64,000 nt of DNA from Sphingomonadaceae bacterium. GTDB taxonomy: Bacteria; Pseudomonadota; Alphaproteobacteria; Sphingomonadales; Sphingomonadaceae. A program made the position numbers and the translations under genes. This document shows, piece by piece, positions 9,510 to 18,832 of this stretch (its first letter is position 1; each line of letters opens with the position of its first letter). The notes under the pieces were generated by a model. It was not told where the DNA came from and searched no databases. It saw only the letters and a list, made by a program, of their open reading frames with translations. The stretch spans positions 1 through 64,000 of the forward strand of contig JANYGB010000034.1 in NCBI GenBank assembly GCA_025359445.1, in the 5' to 3' direction.

Positions 9510-9964
9510 CTCCGCGAATAATTGCCGCGCCGGGACGAGCCCGTACGGAAAACGATCAATAAAATTTCATGCGGCCCCGAAATTCAGACGGTCGATGGTT
9601 GCGTTCCGACCTGCCTGATTTCCAACACAAGTTAACGCAACCAAGGGGGGGGTTGCCAAGTAGATTCGTCCGTTCAGGAAATCTTAACCATTATCGGCAT
9701 GCAGAAAATTTCAATAAATCCGGCAATAAATTGAAATTACACATTTTTTATGGAGCAGGTGAGCGTCCCATTTTGGACTGATTGCTTGATTGAAATGGTT
9801 AAGACCAAAGGTTACCAAAGCCGCTGTGATGAATCTGCAACGCGACTCGCTCGCGACTCGCGGGTGAATGGCCGGTCCGGTGCAATGGCGAGTCGCAGGC
9901 GCATCCGACTAATTGATTCTATGCGAGACTTGCCTCGCCCGCGCCGCTGTGGGACCGTGCAGCG

Positions 9965-10609
9965 ATGGTCGCGCAGCCACTTGCAATCCTTGGACATGGA
10001 CTCCTTCCCGGGTTGCTCGCGGTGCATTTGCTGCAGGTCCGTCCGGATCAGCCAATCCTGCTCCTCTCGTCCGATCATGCGCTGGGTGGCGCGCACCTCG
10101 AGCCGGTTGTCGCCAGCCGGCTAAGCCCCGTTGCGCGCAGTTTGATCGAACCGTTCGTGGTGTCCAGCTGGCCGGCCTATTACCTGGTTCAGGGCGGTAA
10201 CACCGATTTGCAGGAGGACGAGGTCCTACTGCTTGATCCGTTGCAGGTCTGGCTCGAATTGCAGGCGCGGCTCGATCCGGCGGCGCTGATTGCGCCGTGC
10301 GGGCCGGTTGCGCTTAATGGGACCTGGCTTAGCTGGGATGGCGGCCGGGCCGAGATTGACCGGCTGATCGATCTGGGTCCGCTGACCGGATGCAGCGGCG
10401 AAAGCGAGATCGTCGGGGTGGATGCGGCACGGCGGCTGACCTTGCCGGTGCTTGCCGATTACGACGCAGCCTGCGGCGAATGGTCAGCCCGCCAATACCT
10501 GCCGCTGGGCGACGAGCGTCTGGTGGTGCGCAAACTGCCGCGCGCGACGCACTTGATCGGTCAGCAAAGCACCTTTGAGACGTTGCTTAATGGCCTGACC
10601 GCGGCTTGA
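9965..10609 (+). CDS. Truncated lycopene cyclase (CrtY)-like protein
   Basis: LAILGHGLLPGLLAVHLLQVRPDQPILLLSSDHALGG aligns by eye with CrtY LVGAGLANGLIALRLQQQQPDMRILLIDAAPQAGG; IEPFVVSSWPAYYLV ~ IAPLVVHHWPDYQVRF; LPVLADYDAACGEWSARQYLPLGDERLVVRKLP ~ PIIMDATVDQ.GYRFVYSLPLSPTRLLIEDT. Only 214 aa versus about 390. Confidence 0.6.
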   Translation: MVAQPLAILGHGLLPGLLAVHLLQVRPDQPILLLSSDHALGGAHLEPVVASRLSPVARSLIEPFVVSSWPAYYLVQGGNTDLQEDEVLLLDPLQVWLELQARLDPAALIAPCGPVALNGTWLSWDGGRAEIDRLIDLGPLTGCSGESEIVGVDAARRLTLPVLADYDAACGEWSARQYLPLGDERLVVRKLPRATHLIGQQSTFETLLNGLTAA

Positions 10610-10676
10610 GCCTGGGAGTTGCACCGTGCGCCGCCTGCGCCTAGGCGCGGGAGCGGTTCAACAGGCGCGAAATTCC

Positions 10677-12698
10677 ATGCATCATCGTCACCTTCTCGCC
10701 GCGCTGGTCGTCGCGCTTCCAGCGGCCGCTCTGGCACACGAAACCGCGCCGCCAGAACAGGCGGCCCCGGCAGAAATCGTCGTCACCGGTACCGGGCTCG
10801 CCCCGCCGCCCGCCGCGCCGGCTTATGATACGCAAGTGATCGGTGCCGACCGGCTCGCCGCCAGCGCCTCGGGGCGGATCGAAGATGCACTGGGCGCAGT
10901 CGCGGGCTTCCAGCAGTTTCGCCGTTCGGACAGCCGCAGCGCCAATCCCTCGGCGCAAGGGGTGACGCTGCGCGCGCTCGGCGGCAATGCCACCAGCCGC
11001 AGCCTGGTGCTGCTCGACGGGGTGCCGTTGGCCGATCCGTTCTTCGGCTATATCCCGCTGTCGGCGCTGGCACCCGAACGACTGGTGCGGGCCAGAGTAA
11101 CGCGCGGCGGCGGGGCAGGGGCGTTCGGCGCGGGCGCGGTGGCCGGGACGATCGAGCTGGAAAGTGCCGGCCCAAGCGAGCTTGGGCTGGTCAGCGGGCA
11201 GGCACTGGCCAGCGATCGCGGCGAGAGCGAACTGTCGGGCACCATCGCGCCAAGGCTGGGCGCTGGCTTCGCGGTGTTGTCTGCGCGGTGGGACCGCGGG
11301 CAGGGGTTCTGGACCACGCCGCTGAGCCAGCGCGTGCCGGCCAGCGCGCGGGCGCGTTATGACAGCTGGTCAACCTCGCTGCGCGCGGTTGCGCCGCTGA
11401 CCCCCGATGTCGAGCTGCAAGCAAGCGGCCTGGTGTTCGGTGATGCGCGGACTTTGCGTTTCAAGGGCGCCGATTCAACCAGCAGCGGTGAAGATGCGAG
11501 CTTGCGCGTGGTCGGCAAGGGTGCCTGGCAGTTCGATGCGCTGGCATACATTCAGGCACGCAACTTCTCCAACGTGGTGATCTCGTCGACCAGCTTCAGG
11601 AAGACGCTCGATCAGCGTGCTGCCCCGTCGACCGGGTGGGGCGGCAAGCTCGAGCTGCGCCCGCCGGTGAGCGGCGGCCTGCTGCTGCGGCTCGGCACCG
11701 ACTGGCGCGTGGCCAGCGGCACAATGTTCGAAGATGCCTATTCCGCTGTCTCCGGCCTCGTCACCGCGCGGCGGCATGCCGGCGGCCGGACCAGCGATCT
11801 GGGGTTCTACGCCGAAACCGACTGGCGGCTGGGCGCGCTCACTTTGACGGGCGGGCTGCGCGCCGATCGCTGGGCGATCACCGGCGGCAACTTCACTGAG
11901 GCCAATGCCGCCGGGACCGTCACCACCAACAATACCTTCGCGAACCGCACAGGCTGGCAGACCTCAGTGCGCGGCGGGGCGGTGCTGCGGCTGGGCCAAG
12001 GCGTCGACTTGCGCGGGTCGACATATACCGGGTTGCGGCTGCCCACGCTCAACGAATTGTACCGCCCGTTTACGGTCTTCCCGGTCACCACCCGGGCCAA
12101 TGCGGCGTTGATCAACGAGCGCTTGGTCGGGTTCGAAGCCGGCTTCGACTGGAAGCCTGCCGCAGACATCAGCTTGTCGGCCACCGCCTTCGACAACCGC
12201 GTCGAGCACGCCATCGCCAATGTCACGATCGGCCCCAATTTGCGCGAGCGGCGCAATGTGGATGCGATTCACGCGCGCGGGATCGAGCTTGGCGCAGCGG
12301 TGCGCCGCGGTCCGGTCAGCCTCGATGCTTCGCTCGCCTGGACCGATGCCAAGCTGGAGGCGAGCGGGGCCTCGGTGGGCCTCAATGGCAAGCGCCCGGC
12401 GCAGACGCCCAAGCTGGCCGCGAGCGCCACGCTGGCATGGCAGCCGCGCCCCGGCTGGCGGCTGGCGCTGACGCTCAAGCACACCGGCGCCCAGTTTGAA
12501 GACGATCTGCAAACCGACTTGCTCCCGGCTGCGACCACGCTCGATGCTTTTGCCGTGCTCCCGCTCGGGGCCCGCGTTCAGCTGGTGCTGCGCGCCGAGA
12601 ACCTGACTGACACCGAAGTCGTCACGCGAAAACAGGCCGGTTCGATTGACCTTGGTACCCCGCGGACGCTGTGGGCCGGATTGCGGATTTCCATGTAG
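10677..12698 (+). CDS. TonB-dependent receptor (BtuB/CirA-like)
   Basis: Signal peptide; EIVVTGTG TonB-box-like; plug RIEDALGAVAGFQ...NPSAQGVTLRALGGNATSRSLVLLDGVPLADPFFGYIP; C-terminal LGTPRTLWAGLRISM. Confidence 0.88.
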   Translation: MHHRHLLAALVVALPAAALAHETAPPEQAAPAEIVVTGTGLAPPPAAPAYDTQVIGADRLAASASGRIEDALGAVAGFQQFRRSDSRSANPSAQGVTLRALGGNATSRSLVLLDGVPLADPFFGYIPLSALAPERLVRARVTRGGGAGAFGAGAVAGTIELESAGPSELGLVSGQALASDRGESELSGTIAPRLGAGFAVLSARWDRGQGFWTTPLSQRVPASARARYDSWSTSLRAVAPLTPDVELQASGLVFGDARTLRFKGADSTSSGEDASLRVVGKGAWQFDALAYIQARNFSNVVISSTSFRKTLDQRAAPSTGWGGKLELRPPVSGGLLLRLGTDWRVASGTMFEDAYSAVSGLVTARRHAGGRTSDLGFYAETDWRLGALTLTGGLRADRWAITGGNFTEANAAGTVTTNNTFANRTGWQTSVRGGAVLRLGQGVDLRGSTYTGLRLPTLNELYRPFTVFPVTTRANAALINERLVGFEAGFDWKPAADISLSATAFDNRVEHAIANVTIGPNLRERRNVDAIHARGIELGAAVRRGPVSLDASLAWTDAKLEASGASVGLNGKRPAQTPKLAASATLAWQPRPGWRLALTLKHTGAQFEDDLQTDLLPAATTLDAFAVLPLGARVQLVLRAENLTDTEVVTRKQAGSIDLGTPRTLWAGLRISM

Positions 12699-12747
12699 CG
12701 TTGTTTGGACTAAGACCGGTGGCGAAAAGCAACCCGGAGAGAAACTC

Positions 12748-13521
12748 ATGGCCACCCAGCTAAACGCCCATGCCCGCAATTACGATTGCACCGAAGCGGA
12801 ATGGCAGGCCCGGCTGGAACTCGCCGCATGCTACCGCATCTTCGATCATCTGGGCTGGTCCGAATCAATCTACAACCACATCTCGGTCAAGGTCCCCGGT
12901 GAGGACGGCGCGTTCCTGATCAACCCGTTCGGGCTGCTCTATTCGGAAGTCTGCGCCTCGAACCTGGTCAAGATCGATGGCGAGGGCAACAAGCTCGACG
13001 GCAATCCTTATCCGGTCAACAAGGCTGGGTTTGTCCAGCACGGGCTGTTCCACCGCAATGTTCCATGGGCCCACGCGGTCTGCCATACGCACACCACCGC
13101 GACGATGGCGGTGTGCAGCCTTGAAGGCGGGCTCCAGCCGGTCAATTTCTATGCCTGCAACTTCGCGGGGCGGCTCGCCTATCACGATTTCGAAGGGATC
13201 ACCGTGCGCGAGGAAGAAGGCGCGCGGCTCCTGTCGAACTTGGGCGAAGGCCGAATCCTGATGCTCAAGAACCACGGCCCGGTTATCCTCGGCCGCTCGC
13301 TCCCCGAAGTGTTCGTTACGCACTGGTCACTGCAACGCGCTTGCGAAATCCAGCTCGCGACGATGTCGATGGGCCAGCCGCTGAAGGTGACGGACGAAGT
13401 GGTCGCGGTGCACCAGCGCGATCTCCACGAAGGCGGCGTGCCCGGCACCCTGCCCGGCCAAGCCGATTTCGACGCCTGGACCCGCAAAATCGACAAGATC
13501 GACCGCAGCTGGCGCGACTAG
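12748..13521 (+). CDS. Class II aldolase/adducin family protein
   Basis: ARLELAACYRIFDHLGWSESIYNHISVKVPGEDGAFLINPFGLLYSEV; metal-binding HTHTTATMAV; ILMLKNHGPVILG. Confidence 0.9.
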   Translation: MATQLNAHARNYDCTEAEWQARLELAACYRIFDHLGWSESIYNHISVKVPGEDGAFLINPFGLLYSEVCASNLVKIDGEGNKLDGNPYPVNKAGFVQHGLFHRNVPWAHAVCHTHTTATMAVCSLEGGLQPVNFYACNFAGRLAYHDFEGITVREEEGARLLSNLGEGRILMLKNHGPVILGRSLPEVFVTHWSLQRACEIQLATMSMGQPLKVTDEVVAVHQRDLHEGGVPGTLPGQADFDAWTRKIDKIDRSWRD

Positions 13522-13531
13522 CACTTCGCCA

Positions 13532-14068
13532 GTGCCAAGCCTGACGATCAATGGCCGCGCGGTCGAGTTGCGGATGGACCCGCAGACGCCCTTGCTGTGG
13601 GGGCTGCGCGATGCTGCCAATCTGACCGGGACCAAATACGGTTGCGGTAATGGCGATTGCGGGGCCTGCATGGTGCTGGTCGATGGTGAAGCGCTGCGCG
13701 CTTGCCTGATCAGCCTGGCCGAAGCCGAGGGCCGCAGCGTTACCACGATCGAAGGCCTGTCGCCAGATCGCAGTCATCCGGTGCAGCAGGCGCTGGTCGC
13801 CGAACAGGCGATCCAGTGCGGGTTCTGCACGCCGGGCATCGTGATCGCAGCGGCCGCGCTGCTCGCCAAAAACGCCGACCCCAGCGCCGAAGATATAGCC
13901 GCCGCAGTGCCCAATCTGTGCCGCTGCGGGGTCTATCCGCGGCTGGTCCACGCCGTCCAGCGCGCGGGCCGGGTGATGCGGCGATTGGAAACGATCAGCG
14001 CCGCGCCGGTGCCGGGGATTTCGCCCGCAGACGCGGCGCGGGCAGTGCCGGCGCTAAAACCCGCTTAA
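13532..14068 (+). CDS. (2Fe-2S)-binding small subunit of xanthine dehydrogenase/isoquinoline 1-oxidoreductase type
   Basis: GTKYGCGNGDCGACMVLVDGEALRAC and QCGFCTPGIVIAA...NLCRCGVYPRL [2Fe-2S] motifs; GTG start. Confidence 0.9.
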   Translation: MPSLTINGRAVELRMDPQTPLLWGLRDAANLTGTKYGCGNGDCGACMVLVDGEALRACLISLAEAEGRSVTTIEGLSPDRSHPVQQALVAEQAIQCGFCTPGIVIAAAALLAKNADPSAEDIAAAVPNLCRCGVYPRLVHAVQRAGRVMRRLETISAAPVPGISPADAARAVPALKPA

Positions 14069-14069
14069 T

Positions 14070-14152
14070 CGTCGTCCCGGGCTTGACCCGGGACCGCTGG
14101 CCGCCGGGTCGGACTTTGCGGCCAGCGATCCCGGGTCAAGCCCGGGATGACG
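14070..14152. repeat. Long intergenic inverted repeat, family A copy 1
   Basis: 33-bp arms 14070-14102 and 14120-14152 (31/33 complementary), 17-nt loop; same arms recur at 41834-41923. Confidence 0.9.
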
Positions 14153-16231
14153 TCAAAACTTCACCCGCGCCGTTACCCGCGCGGTGAGCAGTTCGCCCGG
14201 CTGGATATTGTTATCGGTATGCGCGCTGGCGAAGTACTTTGTGTCGGTCAGGTTTTCGACATTGAGCTGGAACGAGACACTCTCGCTCACCGTTACAAAG
14301 GCTGCGGCGTCCACCCGGGTGAAACCGGGCAGCACCACCGCGTTGCTGATTGTGGCAAACTGGCTCGACTGATGGACGACACCCAACCCCAGCCCGAAGC
14401 GCTTGGTCAGGTCATACCGGGTCCAGGCCGAAGCCTGGCTGCGGGGCAACTTGTCGAGCTGGCGACCAGCCGGGGCGGCGCTGGTGGCCGAACGGATTTC
14501 ACCCTCTTGATAGGTGTAGCCAACACTGAGCTGCCACTGCGGGGTAATCTTGCCCGTCAGCCCGAATTCCGCGCCGCGCACCCGGCTGCTGCCGGTCAGG
14601 ACGAGGAAGCCGGGGTTGGCCGGATCGGCGACGCGCGTATTCTTGCGGTCAACCTGGAACACCGCGCCGGTAATGCCGAGGGAGGGGGTTACGTCCCACT
14701 TCACACCCAATTCCAGATTGCGGAACGCCTCGGGCTCGAGTGACTGGAACGCTGGATCGAGTGTGTTGAACTGGTCGCCGGTCTGCGGCAGGAAGCTTTT
14801 GGAATAGCTTGCGTAAAGTGACAATTCCTCGCGCGGTTTAAGCACCAGACCCAGCCGCGGTGACCATTTGCCGTCATCGCGGCCGGTCGCCGCAGTGGTA
14901 AGCCGGTTAGTCGCTGCAACGCTGAAATGATCGTAGCGCGCCCCGCCGATAACTTGCAGCCACGGGGCCAGTTCGACCTGGTCTTGAAGGTACACCGAAC
15001 GGCTCTCGACGCTTGAATTGCTCGCGCTGTTGGGGGTGGAGAAGCTCAGCGCAGGCAGCGCCAGCGTGCGGGTCAGCGGCACCGTAACGGACTGCGCGGT
15101 GCCGCTCCCGAATACCACATTGCGGCGTTGCGCAGTCGAATCCTGGCTGCCCAGCTCGATCCCGGCCAGCAGCGTGTGGCCGATCGTCCCGGTGCGGCCG
15201 TGCCATACCAGGTTGGCTTGCCCGATCCAGTTGTCGCGGGTGTTGACGGTGTCATAGCCGGTCAGCGTGACGGTGGTTGCGGTGGCGGCGCTGGGCAGCA
15301 CGTTGCCGTAGTATTTGTTGTAGGTCGCGAACTGGCCCGTGACATCGAGCGTGAGCCCGTCGGCGAGCTCGTGGACGATCCGCGCGCGGGCGAAATGCGC
15401 ATCGACGGTGCCATGATTGAGCGCCGGGCTGCCAAAGAAGGTCCGGTCATAGCCGGCGATCGGCCGCCCGCCGAGTGACGGCACGCCGCGATCGACCACC
15501 CGGTCATCGCGGTCATACTCGTAGGCCAGGGTCACTTTGGTGCGCTCGCCAAGTTCGAGGCCAAGGGTGGGCGCTACCCCAATGAACGATCCGCCGAAAA
15601 AATCACGGTGATTGTCGAAATTTTCGTACGTCGCGTTAAGCCGCAGCGCCGCGCCTGTGCCCAGCACCACGTTACCGTCACCCGCCAGCGACCATGCGCC
15701 GAAGTTGTTCACTCCGCCGGCAATCGTCGCTGAACTGCTGGTCAGGTCGGGAGTCTTGGACACCCGATTGACCACGCCGCCGCCGCCGCCCCGGCCGAAC
15801 AGCAGCGCATTGGCCCCCTTGAGCACCTCGATCCGCTGGACGTTGAACAGCGGGCGATAATACTGCGCATCGTCGCGCAAACCGTCGAGGAAGAAGTCGG
15901 CAGTGCTGGACTGTCCGCGCACAACGATCTGGTCGCGATGGCCTTCGCCTTGTCCCAGCGTGACGCCGGGGACGTAGCGCAGCGCTTCACCCAGCTGCTG
16001 CACGCCTTGATCGTCGAGCCGTTCACGGTCGAGCGTGACCACGCTTTGCGGAGTATCGCGCAGGACTGTGCCGGTCTTGATGCTGAAGACCTCGGGTTCG
16101 CTCACCCGCTCGCCGGTCACGACGATCGGCGCCGATGCAGCGTCATCTGATTCGTCCGCGAATGCGGTGCCCGGCACCGCGAGTAGCGAGGCGGCGAGTA
16201 GCGACGAAGAGTGACGAAGCAGGGGCGACAT
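14153..16231 (-). CDS. TonB-dependent siderophore receptor
   Basis: GTVLRDTPQSVVTLDRERLDDQGVQQLGEALRYVPGVTLGQGEGHRDQIVVRGQSSTADFFLDGLRDDAQYYRPLFNVQRIEVLKGANALLFGRGGGGGVVNRVSK. Start at MSPLLRHSS. Confidence 0.92.
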   Translation of the reverse strand: MSPLLRHSSSLLAASLLAVPGTAFADESDDAASAPIVVTGERVSEPEVFSIKTGTVLRDTPQSVVTLDRERLDDQGVQQLGEALRYVPGVTLGQGEGHRDQIVVRGQSSTADFFLDGLRDDAQYYRPLFNVQRIEVLKGANALLFGRGGGGGVVNRVSKTPDLTSSSATIAGGVNNFGAWSLAGDGNVVLGTGAALRLNATYENFDNHRDFFGGSFIGVAPTLGLELGERTKVTLAYEYDRDDRVVDRGVPSLGGRPIAGYDRTFFGSPALNHGTVDAHFARARIVHELADGLTLDVTGQFATYNKYYGNVLPSAATATTVTLTGYDTVNTRDNWIGQANLVWHGRTGTIGHTLLAGIELGSQDSTAQRRNVVFGSGTAQSVTVPLTRTLALPALSFSTPNSASNSSVESRSVYLQDQVELAPWLQVIGGARYDHFSVAATNRLTTAATGRDDGKWSPRLGLVLKPREELSLYASYSKSFLPQTGDQFNTLDPAFQSLEPEAFRNLELGVKWDVTPSLGITGAVFQVDRKNTRVADPANPGFLVLTGSSRVRGAEFGLTGKITPQWQLSVGYTYQEGEIRSATSAAPAGRQLDKLPRSQASAWTRYDLTKRFGLGLGVVHQSSQFATISNAVVLPGFTRVDAAAFVTVSESVSFQLNVENLTDTKYFASAHTDNNIQPGELLTARVTARVKF

Positions 16232-16278
16232 GGGAACTTCCTTCTTGATAACAATTCGCAATACCAGATGGCCGCTAA

Positions 16279-16293
16279 TGCGAATCGTTCGCA
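16279..16293. promoter_or_regulatory. Candidate Fur-type operator in divergent siderophore receptor/arsC intergenic region
   Basis: TGCGAATCGTTCGCA: TGCGAA/TTCGCA palindrome with 3-nt centre; a second partly similar TTGCGAATTGTTATCAAG (minus strand) lies nearer the receptor start. Confidence 0.5.
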
Positions 16294-16366
16294 CTTACAA
16301 GCGGTGATTTGCGATTTGCGGGATTTGTCTCTAGTCCGCCGCGAGGCTCAGCAGACAAGGACGATC

Positions 16367-16711
16367 ATGAAAGCGACGATCTGGCACAACCCCGCTTGCG
16401 GCACTTCGCGCAAGACCCTCGCGATCCTAGAGGAAACGCCGGGCGTGGAGCTGACGGTGACCGAGTACCTCAGCCATCCGCCCAGCGCCGCCAAGCTCGC
16501 CCAGCTTTACCGCGACGCCGGGCTGACCCCGCAGCAAGGTCTACGGCTGCGCGGCACCGATGCGGCCGAACGCGGCTTGCCCGGTGCCACCGACGCTACG
16601 GTGCTGGCCGCGATGCAGGCCGAACCGAAACTGATCGAGCGGCCCCTGGTGGAAACCGGCAAAGGTGTGCGGCTGTGCCGCCCGCAAGACGTGGTGCGCG
16701 AGATCCTCTAA
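16367..16711 (+). CDS. arsC: Arsenate reductase, glutaredoxin-dependent type
   Basis: MKATIWHNPACGTSRKTLAILE...LIERPLVETGKGVRLCRPQDVVREIL. Confidence 0.9.
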   Translation: MKATIWHNPACGTSRKTLAILEETPGVELTVTEYLSHPPSAAKLAQLYRDAGLTPQQGLRLRGTDAAERGLPGATDATVLAAMQAEPKLIERPLVETGKGVRLCRPQDVVREIL

Positions 16712-16756
16712 GGGACCGCGCCTACGCGATGGGCCGGATGTAGGAAAGTGCCGAGA

Positions 16757-18109
16757 TCAGCCAGATTGGCCATCTTGATCCATCAGTGCGGCATCGCTGG
16801 TCATGCCCTTGATCCCCAGCACGATCACCGCGCCGCATAGCGCCAGGATCGTGCCGAACCCGACCCACGGATTATGCCCGTAGAGCCACACGCCGATCGC
16901 GGGCGCGACAATGTAGCCCGCGCCATTGACCGAGGCGACGATCCCGGCTGACTGGCCTTGCTCGGCGCGGCTCATCGCCAGCGACGCGCCGGCAGTAAAG
17001 CCAGGGCGGAACATCCCGAAGCCGAGCGAGAGCACCGCAAAGCTGACGGTGATAGCGTGCAAGGTGGTGGCCACGGACAACGCGGCGACTCCCGCTGCGC
17101 CGATTGAGATGCCCCACAGACACGAGGCGCGCGGGCCCAGCTTGAGGGTGGGGATCACCCCCCATTGCGCAAACAGCGTCGCCGCCGCGCCGGCAAACAT
17201 CACCACCGCGATGTTCTGCGCGCCAGCGCCGGGATCGCCGCGCAGCCCGAGCCGGTCGAGCACGAGAAACCCGACCAGCCCCATGGTCGCCGCCTGGGCG
17301 TGGCCGCCAAGCAGCCCGGCAATCATCCATGGGCGCAGCCGCTGGTCGAACCAGCTGACTTTGGCGACATCGCCGAACAAGGTTGGCTCGGCCGCATCAT
17401 CTTCGCTCGGGCGGGGCTGCGAATCGGAACTGGCACTGAACGGCGCCGCGATCACGTCGCCGCGCGCGGCATAGGCGGGCGAATCGTCGGGCAGGCGCAG
17501 CCGCAAGGCGATCAGCACGACGATCGCGATCGCAGTAAACCCCGCGAACGGCCCGACCAGTCCGATCCCGGGCAGGATGAAGAACGGCGCCAGCGTTGGG
17601 CCAACGATGGTGCCGAGGCCAAAACTGGAGGAGATCAGCGACAGCGCCTTGGTCCGCTCCTCGCGGCTGGTCCGGCTCGCGACATAGGCTTGCACTGCGG
17701 GCGGCGCGGCCGAGCCGAACCCGCCGTAAAGCGAGCGGAACAGCGCGAAAGTCAGCAGCGTGCCGATCCCGGAGAGATAGCCGTTGAGCCCGAACCACAG
17801 CGCCAGCCCGCACAGGCTGAAGCTGGCGATGAAGCCCATTAGCCCGATTGCCATCATTTCCTTGCGCCCGCGCTGGTCCGATTTGCGCGCCCATACCGGG
17901 GCGCAGATCATCCACAGCAGCGCCGACCAGGTGTAAGCGAGCGAGATCCAGAAATCGTGGACGTGCAGCGCGGTGCCGATCGAGGGCATGACCGATTGCA
18001 TCGCGGTGTTGCCCGCCGCGGTAACCAGGCTGACGGTGAACAACAACGCGACCCGCCCGCGCGGCAAGTGCGCGGTGGTGCCTGACAGGTGTGGGGCGGC
18101 TGAATCCAT
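16757..18109 (-). CDS. MFS transporter
   Basis: About 12 hydrophobic segments; APVWARKSDQRGRKEMMAIGLMGF loop motif. Start could be 18151. Confidence 0.85.
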   Translation of the reverse strand: MDSAAPHLSGTTAHLPRGRVALLFTVSLVTAAGNTAMQSVMPSIGTALHVHDFWISLAYTWSALLWMICAPVWARKSDQRGRKEMMAIGLMGFIASFSLCGLALWFGLNGYLSGIGTLLTFALFRSLYGGFGSAAPPAVQAYVASRTSREERTKALSLISSSFGLGTIVGPTLAPFFILPGIGLVGPFAGFTAIAIVVLIALRLRLPDDSPAYAARGDVIAAPFSASSDSQPRPSEDDAAEPTLFGDVAKVSWFDQRLRPWMIAGLLGGHAQAATMGLVGFLVLDRLGLRGDPGAGAQNIAVVMFAGAAATLFAQWGVIPTLKLGPRASCLWGISIGAAGVAALSVATTLHAITVSFAVLSLGFGMFRPGFTAGASLAMSRAEQGQSAGIVASVNGAGYIVAPAIGVWLYGHNPWVGFGTILALCGAVIVLGIKGMTSDAALMDQDGQSG

Positions 18110-18202
18110 CGGTTCGTCGCTAGTCCTCTCGCTCTTGCCTTGCAATGGCATGGCGAATTTGGGAAGGGCGGGAACTTCCCGAAGTCAGGACCATTTACCA
18201 AC

Positions 18203-18829
18203 ATGACCACTTCCGAGCTCGCCCAACGATCATTGGGCAACCGCGCGAAGCGCCGGATCATGCGGGCCATGGGTCCGTGGGGAGTGTTCCTGCAGGGGTT
18301 TATGGAACACCCGGTGATGGTCGGCTCGATCATCCCCTCGTCGCGCTTCACCATCACGAAAATGCTCGCCCCGGTAAAATGGAACGAGTGCAAGCTGTTC
18401 GTCGAATACGGCCCCGGGGTCGGCACTTTCTGCCACCCGGTGCTCGACCGGCTGCCGCGCGACGGCATGCTGATCGTGATCGACACCAACCCGCTGTTCA
18501 TCGATTACCTGAAGGCGACGATCACCGACAGCCGGTTCGTGCCGGTGCTCGGCTCAGCCTCAGATGTCGAGGCGATCGTCCGCGCGCACGGGCACGACCA
18601 TGCCGATTATGTGCTGTCCGGCCTGCCGTTCTCGACCTTGCCCGACAAGGTTGGCCCGGCCATCGCCGCCGCAACCTATCGCGTGCTGCGCCCCGGCGGG
18701 GCGTTTTTGGTCTATCAGTTCAGCGCCAAGGCGCGCGATTTCATGGCCAAGCACTTCAAGCACATCGATGCCGCTTACGAGCCGCTTAACGTGCTGCCGT
18801 GCAAGTTGTTCTGGGGCTGGAAAGACTGA
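18203..18829 (+). CDS. SAM-dependent methyltransferase (phospholipid N-methyltransferase-like)
   Basis: PVMVGSIIPSSRFTITKMLAPVKWNECKLFVEYGPGVGTFCHPVLDRLPRDGMLIVID; VLSGLPFSTLP. Confidence 0.75.
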   Translation: MTTSELAQRSLGNRAKRRIMRAMGPWGVFLQGFMEHPVMVGSIIPSSRFTITKMLAPVKWNECKLFVEYGPGVGTFCHPVLDRLPRDGMLIVIDTNPLFIDYLKATITDSRFVPVLGSASDVEAIVRAHGHDHADYVLSGLPFSTLPDKVGPAIAAATYRVLRPGGAFLVYQFSAKARDFMAKHFKHIDAAYEPLNVLPCKLFWGWKD

Positions 18830-18832
18830 ACT

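Noticed and set aside
9641-9650. G8 homopolymer as proof of phase variation
   Set aside because: A single short run in non-coding DNA; kept only as a remark because read-level variation cannot be seen here.
14070-14152. Family A repeat as a CRISPR repeat or tRNA
   Set aside because: Only two distant copies, each an inverted repeat at gene ends; no cloverleaf.
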